Positions 52,180 to 60,124 are shown, numbered from the stretch's first letter. The stretch is DNA of 64,000 nucleotides from Dokdonia sp. (GCA_020630915.1 JAHDIF010000004.1:248001-312000); one strand, 5' to 3'. Notes: generated by a model not told the origin, from the sequence alone. Program-made: numbers and translations.

Positions 52180-53483
52180 TAGGTCAAGCTTACAAATTGT
52201 TTGAGTTTTCCACTTTTCTGGCGGTCTATAGTGTCAAATTTATTAAATAAAATATGGAGCCCAGGTTCAAGGTAGGTGCTTAGCGCTTTTTCAATTTCCT
52301 GTGTACGCTTTCGCGAAAGCGTAACCCCCACATAATCTATCTCAAAAGTATCTACTTTTGTTTGTCTAATAACAAATTCTGTAATATCTCCTTTGTCACT
52401 TATAATGGTCTTGGTTACATAATAAAAAGTAAGCCCAGGAATGACTTTTCCACTAGGAAGCCTCGCAATATCATTGGTCCTTCCTATGAGCTTTTGTAAA
52501 ATAGGTTTTTTTGCAGTGCTTTTGCCTGAAAGGATGCCTGTGTCTCCTATGTCGTATCGTATAAAAGGATGCGCTTTGTTATACAATGAGGTAACTACAA
52601 TGCGCCCTTGTTCTCCTGATGGAACAGGCTTATTATTGTCATCTAGAATTTCTATAAATAGCGACTCACTATTGAGTTGTAGGTCTCCAGCAGTGTTTTG
52701 GAAGGCGATGAGATCTAACTCAGAAGCACCGTATTCGTTAATTACAGGTATATTAAACTGTGTTTCTAACACTACTCTATCATCATCAAAAAGCATTTCG
52801 CTCGTTACAAAGCAGGCTTTGAGTGCGGGACAAACAGTGGTTAAAACGATGTTGTTTTTTTTGAGATACTTTGCAAAAAGAACAACACTACTCGTATACC
52901 CGTTTATGTATTCAAAAGGGGTTTTCTTGAATTTTTGAAGAACCTTTTCTAAATTTTTATCATTAAGATTAAAAATAGGGAAGCGGTACCTGTGGCTTAG
53001 CGTGTCTTTAAGACGCTCTTTATGATACCCAATGGTGTCTAAAGGAATTCCGTAAAAACGAGCCTGTAAAGAGCTATTAAAGTTAATGTCGTACCACCCA
53101 AAACGATCTTGTATAATTGCCCAAGTAAGCGCGTGGCACGCTTTGTCTTTGGCAAATACAAATGGATGCCCAGAAGACCCTGAAGTTTTGCCTACATACA
53201 CATTTTTAGGAGTATATTCTGAGGAGAGGCGGTGTTCTAACTTTTGTTGCAGGTCACTTTTTGTAAGCACAGGAAGTTGCTCCCAGGGAGTGGCTTCAGT
53301 TGTGCCTAAAAGCTTTTGATAAAAAGGAGTATGCTTTTGATGATAGGCAACAATGGCTGCTTTTTCCTGCTCAATGTGAGCTGCATAAGAGGCCTCAGGA
53401 ATGGATTGAATGGTTGCTAATGTTGCTTTCGCGAAAGCAATATCATAACCACGTACTTTTAATGTCCAATCAAATAAATTCAC
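52179..53483 (-). CDS. CapK/PaaK-like adenylate-forming enzyme of the polysaccharide locus
   Basis: This 434-residue protein is of the phenylacetate-CoA ligase-like (CapK) family found in capsule loci. The AMP-binding motif is YVGKTSGSSGHPFVF (about residues 96-110), followed by INGYTSSVVLFAKYL, INEYGASELDLIAFQ and HPFIRYDIGDTG. It probably activates a carboxylate; its role in the polymer is unproven. It overlaps the wecB start by one base. Two palindrome copies lie inside this gene, near its start (AFAKA) and near its end (LSRK); no other gene has two exact copies. Confidence 0.82.
   Translation of the reverse strand: MNLFDWTLKVRGYDIAFAKATLATIQSIPEASYAAHIEQEKAAIVAYHQKHTPFYQKLLGTTEATPWEQLPVLTKSDLQQKLEHRLSSEYTPKNVYVGKTSGSSGHPFVFAKDKACHALTWAIIQDRFGWYDINFNSSLQARFYGIPLDTIGYHKERLKDTLSHRYRFPIFNLNDKNLEKVLQKFKKTPFEYINGYTSSVVLFAKYLKKNNIVLTTVCPALKACFVTSEMLFDDDRVVLETQFNIPVINEYGASELDLIAFQNTAGDLQLNSESLFIEILDDNNKPVPSGEQGRIVVTSLYNKAHPFIRYDIGDTGILSGKSTAKKPILQKLIGRTNDIARLPSGKVIPGLTFYYVTKTIISDKGDITEFVIRQTKVDTFEIDYVGVTLSRKRTQEIEKALSTYLEPGLHILFNKFDTIDRQKSGKLKQFVSLT
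52307..52320. repeat. GCTTTCGCGAAAGC palindrome, copy 15
   Basis: Exact copy near the 3' end of the CapK-like gene, read on the minus strand as TLSRKR. Confidence 0.9.
53425..53438. repeat. GCTTTCGCGAAAGC palindrome, copy 16
   Basis: Exact copy near the 5' end of the CapK-like gene, read on the minus strand as IAFAKAT. Confidence 0.9.
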
Positions 53484-53519
53484 GAGCCGTTTAATCTAGA
53501 ACCAAAATACAATATTTTC

Positions 53520-53540
53520 ATTCCTGCGCAGGCGGGAATC
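53520..53540. repeat. ATTCCTGCGCAGGCGGGAAT hairpin repeat
   Basis: A short imperfect inverted repeat between the CapK-like gene and purD. A decayed copy of its right arm lies at 10303-10317. Confidence 0.55.
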
Positions 53541-53612
53541 TTATCAATTTAAGTTTTGTATGTATTACAGAGCTCAATACTGTATCATTAGCGTTATTTC
53601 TGAGATAATCTC

Positions 53613-53643
53613 TTGTTGTAAACCTAGAGACACGCTACTTTTG
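53613..53643 (+). promoter_or_regulatory. Candidate promoter of purD
   Basis: TTGTTG at 53613-53618 and TACTTTTG at 53636-53643 fit the -33/-7 pattern with 17-20 bp between them. The purD ATG is at 53668. Confidence 0.55.
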
Positions 53644-53667
53644 TGCTTTAACAAAAGCACACCTTCT

Positions 53668-54936
53668 ATGAATATTTTAGTACTAGGCTCTGGCGGAAGA
53701 GAACACACATTTGCCTACAAACTAGCGCAGAGCCCTCAATGTGATCGTTTATTTGTGGCACCAGGAAATGCCGGAACAGCGCAAATAGCCACCAATGTTG
53801 AGATAGCTGTAACAGATTTTGAGGCAATAAAATCGCTAGTACTTAAAGAGGGAATAGAAATGGTGGTCGTAGGTCCAGAAGACCCATTAGTGCAAGGTAT
53901 TTACGATTATTTCAAGGCAGACCAACAGCTGGAAAACGTTGCCGTTATTGGCCCGTCTAAAGAAGGTGCAGAATTAGAAGGAAGTAAAGAACGTGCTAAA
54001 GAATTTATGATGGCGCACGGTATTCCTACTGCTGCTTACCAAAGTTTTACGGCAAGCACGCTTGCAGAAGGGCAATCATTTTTAGAAACATTACAACCTC
54101 CTTATGTCCTTAAGGCAGATGGACTTGCCGCTGGAAAAGGCGTGTTAATTATAGACAATCTTGAAGAGGCAAAAGAAGAACTAGCAAAGATGCTTGAAGG
54201 AAAGTTTGGAGATGCGAGCGCGACGGTAGTGATAGAAGAGTTTCTAGATGGTATAGAGTTAAGTGTTTTTGTATTGACGGATGGTAATGGATATAAAGTA
54301 TTACCAACTGCAAAAGATTATAAAAGGATAGGAGAAGGAGATGTGGGCCTCAATACCGGAGGAATGGGCGCGATTAGCCCAGTACCGTTTGCAGATGATG
54401 CTTTTATGAAAAAAATAGAAGAGCAGGTTGTAAAACCTACTGTAGAAGGACTCTCTAAAGAAAACATAATCTATAAAGGATTTGTATTTATAGGGTTGAT
54501 TAAAGTAGGAGACGAGCCTAAGGTAATAGAATACAACGTTCGTATGGGTGATCCAGAAACAGAGGTGGTATTGCCTAGAATTAAGAGTGACTTGGTACAA
54601 TTATTTAAAGCCGTAGATGCAGGAACAATAGATCAAGAAATTTTAGACGTAGACCCAAGATCTGCTACAACGGTAATGCTGGTTTCTGGAGGATATCCTG
54701 AGGCGTACGAAAAAGGAAAAGTAATTACAGGAATAGATACCATCGAAGATTCATTAGTCCTTCATGCGGGTACTAAAGAAAAAGACGGTAAAGTGGTTAC
54801 AAACGGAGGTCGTGTGATGGCTGTCACGTCTTTTGACGATGATTTTAGAAAGGCCATAAAAAAATCCTACCAAAATATAGCCAAGCTAGGTTTTGATAGG
54901 ATGTATTATCGTAAGGATATAGGCTTTGACCTATAA
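53668..54936 (+). CDS. purD: Phosphoribosylamine-glycine ligase
   Basis: PurD makes GAR from phosphoribosylamine, glycine and ATP in purine synthesis. I start at MNILVLGSGGREHTFAYKLAQS (53668), the canonical N-terminus; the longer frame upstream shows no similarity. ATP-grasp blocks follow: LKADGLAAGKGVLI, VVIEEFLDGIELSVFVLTDG, PTAKDYKRIGEGDVGLNTGGMGA and EYNVRMGDPETEVVLPRI. The length of 422 residues is normal. No other purine genes are adjacent. Confidence 0.97.
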   Translation: MNILVLGSGGREHTFAYKLAQSPQCDRLFVAPGNAGTAQIATNVEIAVTDFEAIKSLVLKEGIEMVVVGPEDPLVQGIYDYFKADQQLENVAVIGPSKEGAELEGSKERAKEFMMAHGIPTAAYQSFTASTLAEGQSFLETLQPPYVLKADGLAAGKGVLIIDNLEEAKEELAKMLEGKFGDASATVVIEEFLDGIELSVFVLTDGNGYKVLPTAKDYKRIGEGDVGLNTGGMGAISPVPFADDAFMKKIEEQVVKPTVEGLSKENIIYKGFVFIGLIKVGDEPKVIEYNVRMGDPETEVVLPRIKSDLVQLFKAVDAGTIDQEILDVDPRSATTVMLVSGGYPEAYEKGKVITGIDTIEDSLVLHAGTKEKDGKVVTNGGRVMAVTSFDDDFRKAIKKSYQNIAKLGFDRMYYRKDIGFDL

Positions 54937-54952
54937 TTATTTATGTAGTAAT

Positions 54953-55219
54953 TTACTTGATACTGCTATCGAGCTCGCTGTCTTTTCCTAAGAAACCGTG
55001 AGCTTTTGCCTCGCGATACTCTGTATCGTCTGCATCGTATTTTTTGATCTCTAAGATCCAATAAACGATGGCTGCACAGCAAATAAGCATAAATATCCAG
55101 TTAATTCCGTTTGCCGCCCACCAGTTTACTAACTCAGTTTCGGCAAGTGCATTAAAGGGTGCAAACAAAACTTCTTCTGCAAACTCTTGTATTCCTTCAA
55201 AAAATCCTGATAAGCTCAT
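54953..55219 (-). CDS. Small membrane protein, DUF6341-like
   Basis: This 88-residue protein has an acidic N-terminal amphipathic part (FFEGIQEFAEEVLFAPFNALAETEL), one membrane helix (INWIFMLICCAAIVYWILEI, about 38-57) and a polar tail (KAHGFLGKDSELDSSIK). From memory it matches the flavobacterial DUF6341 family, usually found beside purD and a DUF6427-like gene, as here. The function is unknown. It is divergent from the next gene, with 83 bp between starts. Confidence 0.7.
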   Translation of the reverse strand: MSLSGFFEGIQEFAEEVLFAPFNALAETELVNWWAANGINWIFMLICCAAIVYWILEIKKYDADDTEYREAKAHGFLGKDSELDSSIK

Positions 55220-55302
55220 ATCGCTTTATTTTTATATTCTATGGTATCTTAGCTTTATGCAAGATGCTACTTGCAACAGTGCAAAAATAGAAAAAACCAC
55301 CT

Positions 55303-56226
55303 ATGCTCACAAGCTTTTTTAGCAAGACAAAGCCCGTCAACACAATTGTGGTATTAGTGTACATGACTATTGGTTTTTTAGTGACGCATTTTGTCGCATT
55401 AAAGGATGGTTATGTAGGAACTGATGTATTAAGGATTGTAGGTTTATGGATACTGTACGTGTTTACCATGTTTGTGCTCAATTTTGTATCTCAAAAAAAT
55501 GAACTCACAAAACGCACATCGTACCGTATACTGTTGTTTGCGGCCTTTACCTTATCTTTTCCAGCGGCACTTTTGAGTCCAAAAATTCTTATAAGTGGTG
55601 TTTTTGTTATGCTGGCTATGCGAAGGATTTTGAGCTTGCGGTCTGGATTGCATATGGAGCGTAAGCTTTTTGATGCTGGATTATGGCTGGCACTCGGGAC
55701 ACTCACTTTTTTCTTGAGCCATCTATTTATCATAGTGTTACTAGGGGCGCTTGTATTTTACGGTAGAGCTTCTATTAGATATTGGTTTATTCCTATACTC
55801 GCTTTTGTGGTTGTAGCTGTACTAACAACCTGTTATGTGCTATATATGGGCGAAGGGCCCTCCTTTATACTGGATATTATAGAAGAGGTTTCTTTTGATT
55901 TTGGAACATACAGCAATTTGGATCTACTGATCCCAATAGCTTTTGTGTGTGCTCTCTTATTATGGACTATTTGGAGTTTTTTAAAAGAGTTAAGCATAAA
56001 TGTAATAGCCCAAAGGCCTTTGTACTTACTCGTCCTTTTGTTTGCTTTTGTGTCTTTAGGTCTTGTGCTTGTTGCTACAGAAAAATCTGGTAAAGAATGG
56101 TATTTTTTTACGATCCCAATGGCAATAATTGCGACGAGCTTTTTTGAAAACCCTTCAAGCAAGTGGATTCCAGAAATCCTTCTGTGGTTGATAGTCTTAC
56201 TTCCCTTTATACAATATGTCATATGA
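55303..56226 (+). CDS. Multi-pass membrane protein, DUF6427-like
   Basis: This 307-residue protein has about nine membrane helices spread evenly, with basic short loops (SLRSGLHMERKLFDAG). The overall pattern fits the DUF6427 family I recall next to purD in flavobacteria. No catalytic motif is visible. Its stop overlaps the start of the nuclease-like gene (ATGA), so translation may be coupled. Confidence 0.7.
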   Translation: MLTSFFSKTKPVNTIVVLVYMTIGFLVTHFVALKDGYVGTDVLRIVGLWILYVFTMFVLNFVSQKNELTKRTSYRILLFAAFTLSFPAALLSPKILISGVFVMLAMRRILSLRSGLHMERKLFDAGLWLALGTLTFFLSHLFIIVLLGALVFYGRASIRYWFIPILAFVVVAVLTTCYVLYMGEGPSFILDIIEEVSFDFGTYSNLDLLIPIAFVCALLLWTIWSFLKELSINVIAQRPLYLLVLLFAFVSLGLVLVATEKSGKEWYFFTIPMAIIATSFFENPSSKWIPEILLWLIVLLPFIQYVI

Positions 56227-56912
56227 GTAAACTGGACCTAGAGGAGATTGAGAGCCAACTTAAAAAACGATTGGAATATCCGTATCTATGGATGCGCAAG
56301 CAAAACGATTCTTGGGACAATGCCACCCGCTTTATTTATAAATACCCTAATTGGGATGATTTCGTAAAAGCGATGGAAAAAGCTTGGAAAAAAGGTAGTT
56401 TTGATAAGAATTCCTTTTCTCACTATGCCATGAACCGCTGGTATAACTTTTGGAGCGCACAAGCAGCAGAGCAAATTTTTACAGAGTTACCAGGCGTTGC
56501 CCCAAACCCGAATCCTAAGGAAGATCAATATGATTTTAGGTGGCTAGGAGAGCGGTTTGATTTAAAAACGAGTGTATTTCCTAAGGGGTATGATAAGGAG
56601 TACGCTTTAACGCTTTGCTCTCCCGATGGTCGTGAATCTCGCGCGCTCGATTTCGCGAAAGCGCACCCAGAACACCTTATACAGTGGTTTTATAAAAATC
56701 AAAGTACGCAGCAACGATTTCATCTCAAAAACCGATTGTTTATTGTATGTTATGATGAGCAAGGAGCGCATTATAAACTAAAGTCCGAGATCACACTCCT
56801 TAAGCAAGCAATAGAAAACTACATGAAAGAACGCACGCCTGCAGATACTTTTAGTCTGTATTTAGAAGAAGGAAAAGAAACACTGGCAGACATAATCTGG
56901 GTAGAAAAATGA
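56223..56912 (+). CDS. Putative type II restriction endonuclease (PD-(D/E)xK type)
   Basis: This 229-residue protein starts at MSKLDLEEIESQLKKRL (56223). A possible PD-(D/E)xK core is D104 and D113-L-K115 in YDFRWLGERFDLKTS, preceded by SHYAMNRWYNFWSAQAAEQIF. It overlaps the downstream adenine methyltransferase by four bases, the usual pairing of a restriction enzyme with its methylase. No specific family is recognised, so nuclease activity is inferred from motif and context. Residues 133-147 (SPDGRESRALDFAKA) are encoded by one copy of the 53-bp repeat, inserted about 18 residues after the putative catalytic lysine. Confidence 0.55.
   Translation: MSKLDLEEIESQLKKRLEYPYLWMRKQNDSWDNATRFIYKYPNWDDFVKAMEKAWKKGSFDKNSFSHYAMNRWYNFWSAQAAEQIFTELPGVAPNPNPKEDQYDFRWLGERFDLKTSVFPKGYDKEYALTLCSPDGRESRALDFAKAHPEHLIQWFYKNQSTQQRFHLKNRLFIVCYDEQGAHYKLKSEITLLKQAIENYMKERTPADTFSLYLEEGKETLADIIWVEK
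56611..56663. repeat. 53-bp palindrome-bearing repeat, copy A
   Basis: By eye it matches the reverse complement of 58644-58696 at 50 of 53 positions. It contains a near copy of the palindrome at 56649-56662 and is read in frame as SPDGRESRALDFAKA inside the nuclease-like gene. Confidence 0.85.
56649..56662. repeat. Near-exact palindrome copy (13 of 14)
   Basis: GATTTCGCGAAAGC, one mismatch to the consensus, forms the right end of repeat copy A. Confidence 0.75.
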
Positions 56913-57904
56913 ATTATATAGGATCCAAACGTAAGCTATCTGAATTCATAAATAGGACTGTACACGAAGTGTGTGGTAACGACTTGTCTGATAAAGTGTT
57001 TTGTGATCTCTTTGCTGGAACAGGTATTGTGGGGCGCAATTTTAAGACGAAAACAAAACAAGTTATCGCAAATGATCTTGAATATTATAGTTATGTCCTT
57101 AATCGCAACTATATAGAGAATAGTGACCCATTAGAAGGAGGTACATTATTAGAAGAGCTCAACCGCTTACAAGGTAAAAAAGGATTTATTGCACAACAAT
57201 ATGGAGAAAATGGTGCCGCTGGACGCTTGTATTTTTCGCAAGAAAATGCACAAAAGATAGACGCTATACGCCAGCAAATACAAGCCTGGAAGCAAGATAA
57301 CACCCTTACCCAAGACCAATACTTTTTCTTACTAGCATCTCTTATTGAAAGTGCAGATAAAGTGGCAAATACAGCCTCTGTATACGGTGCTTATTTAAAA
57401 CACATTAAAAAATCTGCAGCACGACCTTTGGAGCTTATTCCAGCGAATTTTGAAGAGACTTCTACGACGCATCGTGCATATCAAGAGGATGGAAATGTGT
57501 TAATTCATAAAATAGAAGGAGATATCTTATATCTTGATCCGCCCTATAACTCGCGACAGTATGGAGCTAACTATCACCTGCTTAATACTATTGCAAAATA
57601 TGATACCTTTGCACCACGAGGAAAAACAGGTTTACCAAGCTATAACAAAAGTGCCTACAGTAGTAAGAATGACGTAGCAACAGCCTTTGAAGAATTGATC
57701 AAAAACGCCCAATTTAAGCACGTGTTTTTGAGTTACAATAATGAGGGCTTGATGTCGCCAGAAGTAGTGAAAAATATACTTAGCAAGTATGGCAAATACG
57801 ACCTAGCAACCACAGAATATCAACGTTTTAAAGCAGATAAAACGCAAAATCGAAACCATAAAGCAAACAGTACGACAGAGTACTTACACATATTAGAAAA
57901 GTAA
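56909..57904 (+). CDS. DNA adenine methyltransferase (D12 class)
   Basis: This 331-residue N6-adenine methyltransferase has the D12/Dam-type order. MNYIGSKRKLSEFI opens the protein, the AdoMet motif FCDLFAGTGIVGRNF is near residue 30, and the catalytic DPPY is in ILYLDPPYNSRQYGANYH near 208. The segment between them (about 75-200) would be the target-recognition region. With the nuclease-like gene directly upstream it probably forms a small type II R-M unit; an orphan regulatory methylase is the alternative. Confidence 0.85.
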   Translation: MNYIGSKRKLSEFINRTVHEVCGNDLSDKVFCDLFAGTGIVGRNFKTKTKQVIANDLEYYSYVLNRNYIENSDPLEGGTLLEELNRLQGKKGFIAQQYGENGAAGRLYFSQENAQKIDAIRQQIQAWKQDNTLTQDQYFFLLASLIESADKVANTASVYGAYLKHIKKSAARPLELIPANFEETSTTHRAYQEDGNVLIHKIEGDILYLDPPYNSRQYGANYHLLNTIAKYDTFAPRGKTGLPSYNKSAYSSKNDVATAFEELIKNAQFKHVFLSYNNEGLMSPEVVKNILSKYGKYDLATTEYQRFKADKTQNRNHKANSTTEYLHILEK

Positions 57905-57909
57905 AAATT

Positions 57910-58521
57910 ATGTTTACAGAAAAAGCAAATGCTATATTTCAAGATGTAATAAAGCAATATCACGTTATTAATACAGTAGATCAACCTTTTGAGAATAAGT
58001 TTGATAAGAATGAAGATCTGCTAGGGCATCTTTTATATAGAAAATGCTGGATAGATACCGTACAGTGGCATTATGAAGACATCATTCGTGACCCGCAAAT
58101 AGATCCTGTAGCAGCACTTACCCTCAAACGTAAGATAGATGCCTCTAACCAAGATCGTACAGATATGGTAGAGTATATAGACAGCTACTTTTTAGAAAAA
58201 TACAAAGACGTTACTGTAAAAGATAATGCAACGATTAACACAGAAAGCCCAGCTTGGGGTGTAGACAGGTTGTCTATCCTTGCACTCAAAGTATACCATA
58301 TGCACGAAGAGGCTACCCGTGCAGATGCTTCTCAAGATCACCACGATACGTGCCAGGCTAAGCTAGACATCTTGCTAGAACAGCGCGTAGATTTATCTAC
58401 CGCGATAGACACCCTTTTAAGCGATATCGCACATGGAGACAAGTACATGAAAGTCTACAAACAGATGAAAATGTACAATGACGATGAGCTGAACCCAGTA
58501 CTTCGTAATATCAAGAAATAG
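57910..58521 (+). CDS. DUF4254 family protein
   Basis: This 203-residue helical, acidic protein has the family's NKFDKNEDLLGHLLYRKCWIDTVQWHYEDIIRDP start and an internal NTESPAWGVDRLSILALKVYHM. DUF4254 genes in Bacteroidetes usually lie next to a GT9 lipopolysaccharide-core glycosyltransferase, as here, suggesting a shared role in core assembly. The biochemical function is not known. Confidence 0.85.
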   Translation: MFTEKANAIFQDVIKQYHVINTVDQPFENKFDKNEDLLGHLLYRKCWIDTVQWHYEDIIRDPQIDPVAALTLKRKIDASNQDRTDMVEYIDSYFLEKYKDVTVKDNATINTESPAWGVDRLSILALKVYHMHEEATRADASQDHHDTCQAKLDILLEQRVDLSTAIDTLLSDIAHGDKYMKVYKQMKMYNDDELNPVLRNIKK

Positions 58522-58531
58522 TTCAGAAAGT

Positions 58532-58550
58532 CCTCTCCCCTTGGGAGAGG
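58532..58550. repeat. CCTCTCCC-CTT-GGGAGAGG hairpin repeat
   Basis: A perfect 8-bp stem with a 3-nt loop, followed by ATTTAGGTGAGGG, between DUF4254 and the GT9 gene. I recall this unit as a common intergenic repeat in Bacteroidetes and other genomes. Confidence 0.6.
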
Positions 58551-58566
58551 ATTTAGGTGAGGGATC

Positions 58567-59625
58567 ATGAAAAAACCACAGCACATACTCATTATAAGAT
58601 TATCTGCTATGGGTGATGTAGCGATGACGGTCCCTGTGATATACGCTTTCGCGAAATCGAGCACGCGAGATTCACGACCGTCGGGAGAGCGAAGCGGTAA
58701 AGCAAACCCAGACCTAAAAATCACGGTTCTTTCCAAGCCCTTTTTTAAACCCATAATAGAAACAATTCCCAATATTAATTTTGTGGCTGCCGAAACCAAT
58801 GGCAAGCACAAAGGAATTATAGGATTGTGGAAACTGTCGCGCGAATTAAAAGCCCTAGGCATTAGCCAAATTGCCGACTTACATAATGTCTTACGCTCCA
58901 AGATTCTCAAATTGTTTATGGGAGTGCCAAGTGCGTCCATAGACAAAGGTCGTGCAGAGAAAAAAGCACTCACTCGAGCAAAAAACAAAGATTTCAGACC
59001 TTTAAAGAGGACTCTACAACGGTATGTTGAGGTCTTTGAAAAGTTAGGGTATGCCACATTCAATCCAGAGATGCTACCGAAACCCGTAAGCAATGATACC
59101 GTACAGCACTTTACAGGACTAGACGAAAAAAAATGGATTGGTATCGCCCCTTTTGCGGCACATCAAGGCAAGCAATATCCGTTGGATTTGATGCGGGAAG
59201 TAATTGTAGGACTCAATAAAAGTACAGATGTACGTTTGTTCTTGTTTGGGGCACCGCAAGAAAAAGAGCAGCTACTAGAACTCTCCAAAGGTTGTGACTC
59301 GTGTACTATTGTAGCCGGCGCCTTACAATTTCAAGACGAAATTAATCTAATTGCTCAGTTAGACGGGATGCTTTCAATGGATAGTGGTAATGGACACCTC
59401 GCTGCGATGTTTGGCGTACCTACAGTTACATTATGGGGAGTGACGCATCCCTATGCAGGTTTTGCCCCTTTTGGACAAGAAGCACATTGTTTAGTTTCAG
59501 ATAGAGAGAAATATCCTTTAATTCCTACTTCTGTTTATGGTAATAAAGTGCCTGAAAGATATGGGGGTGTAATGCGAAGTATTGCGCCTGTGACGATATT
59601 GGAAAAGATAAAAAGCTTAACTTAA
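58567..59625 (+). CDS. GT9-family (heptosyltransferase-like) glycosyltransferase with repeat insertion
   Basis: This 352-residue GT-B enzyme of lipopolysaccharide-core synthesis starts HILIIRLSAMGDVAMTVPVI, the GT9 N-terminus. The donor-site region includes IGIAPFAAHQGKQYP, MLSMDSGNGHLAAMFGVPTVTLWG and the HPYAGFAPF segment. Residues 31-45 (SSTRDSRPSGERSGK) come from repeat copy B and interrupt what is otherwise a smooth AFAK-ANPDLKITVL run, so they look like a 15-residue in-frame insertion. The fold's conserved parts are intact, and the insertion probably sits in a surface loop near the N-terminus. Confidence 0.88.
   Translation: MKKPQHILIIRLSAMGDVAMTVPVIYAFAKSSTRDSRPSGERSGKANPDLKITVLSKPFFKPIIETIPNINFVAAETNGKHKGIIGLWKLSRELKALGISQIADLHNVLRSKILKLFMGVPSASIDKGRAEKKALTRAKNKDFRPLKRTLQRYVEVFEKLGYATFNPEMLPKPVSNDTVQHFTGLDEKKWIGIAPFAAHQGKQYPLDLMREVIVGLNKSTDVRLFLFGAPQEKEQLLELSKGCDSCTIVAGALQFQDEINLIAQLDGMLSMDSGNGHLAAMFGVPTVTLWGVTHPYAGFAPFGQEAHCLVSDREKYPLIPTSVYGNKVPERYGGVMRSIAPVTILEKIKSLT
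58644..58696. repeat. 53-bp palindrome-bearing repeat, copy B
   Basis: The inverted counterpart of copy A at 56611-56663. It starts with a near copy of the palindrome (58645-58658, GCTTTCGCGAAATC) and is read in frame inside the GT9 gene. Confidence 0.85.
58645..58658. repeat. Near-exact palindrome copy (13 of 14)
   Basis: GCTTTCGCGAAATC, one mismatch to the consensus, forms the left end of repeat copy B, read as AFAKS. Confidence 0.75.
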
Positions 59626-59629
59626 TAAT

Positions 59630-60124
59630 ATGTTTTTGAGGGCAATCTTATTACTACTCATTCTGTCTTTTGTGTCTTGTGGCACCTCTTCTGAAGGAGT
59701 TAGGCATTCAGGAAAGTACAGATCATCTATAGGAGGGAAAATTTTGTATAAGAAAGGGTTTGCCAACTATAAAATTGTTGATGCAATGTCAATTAAGAAT
59801 AGCGACACTGTTTTCTTTAAAGAGATTCGATTTTATGATGTATACGGTGCCACCTATTTATCAAGAGCCATGCAAAACAAATTTGGAGCACCTGATTATG
59901 AAGTATTGGATGACCGAGTGCCTCTAAAAGTTTGGAAAAACAATGAAATAAAACCGGGAGTAGTCGTCACCATTGCAACGGATGGATCTGAGTCTCAAGA
60001 AGAAATTTTTACAAGTGCTACTGTTTTTGATAAAGACGGTAACAATTGTTTAGAATCAAATCATCCACACAAAGATTTTTTTATTGCGTTTTTTTCTGAA
60101 GCGATATGGAACTTAAAAGATTAA
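59630..60124 (+). CDS. Putative lipoprotein of unknown function
   Basis: This 164-residue protein has a lipoprotein signal ending LSFVSC (cysteine near residue 17), then a soluble, mixed alpha/beta mature part with no recognised domain. It lies 4 bp after the GT9 gene, probably in the same transcript, and overlaps the next membrane-protein gene by 19 bp. Confidence 0.7.
   Translation: MFLRAILLLLILSFVSCGTSSEGVRHSGKYRSSIGGKILYKKGFANYKIVDAMSIKNSDTVFFKEIRFYDVYGATYLSRAMQNKFGAPDYEVLDDRVPLKVWKNNEIKPGVVVTIATDGSESQEEIFTSATVFDKDGNNCLESNHPHKDFFIAFFSEAIWNLKD

Noticed and set aside
56-58658. Regularly scattered palindromes considered as a CRISPR array
   Set aside because: Copies are kilobases apart, lie inside genes, and no cas genes are present.
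58455-59093. A 212-codon minus-strand frame opposite the GT9 gene that includes SPDGRESRVLDFAKA
   Set aside because: It lies wholly across GT9 and DUF4254 coding sequence. The familiar peptide appears only because the inverted 53-bp repeat is read from the other strand.
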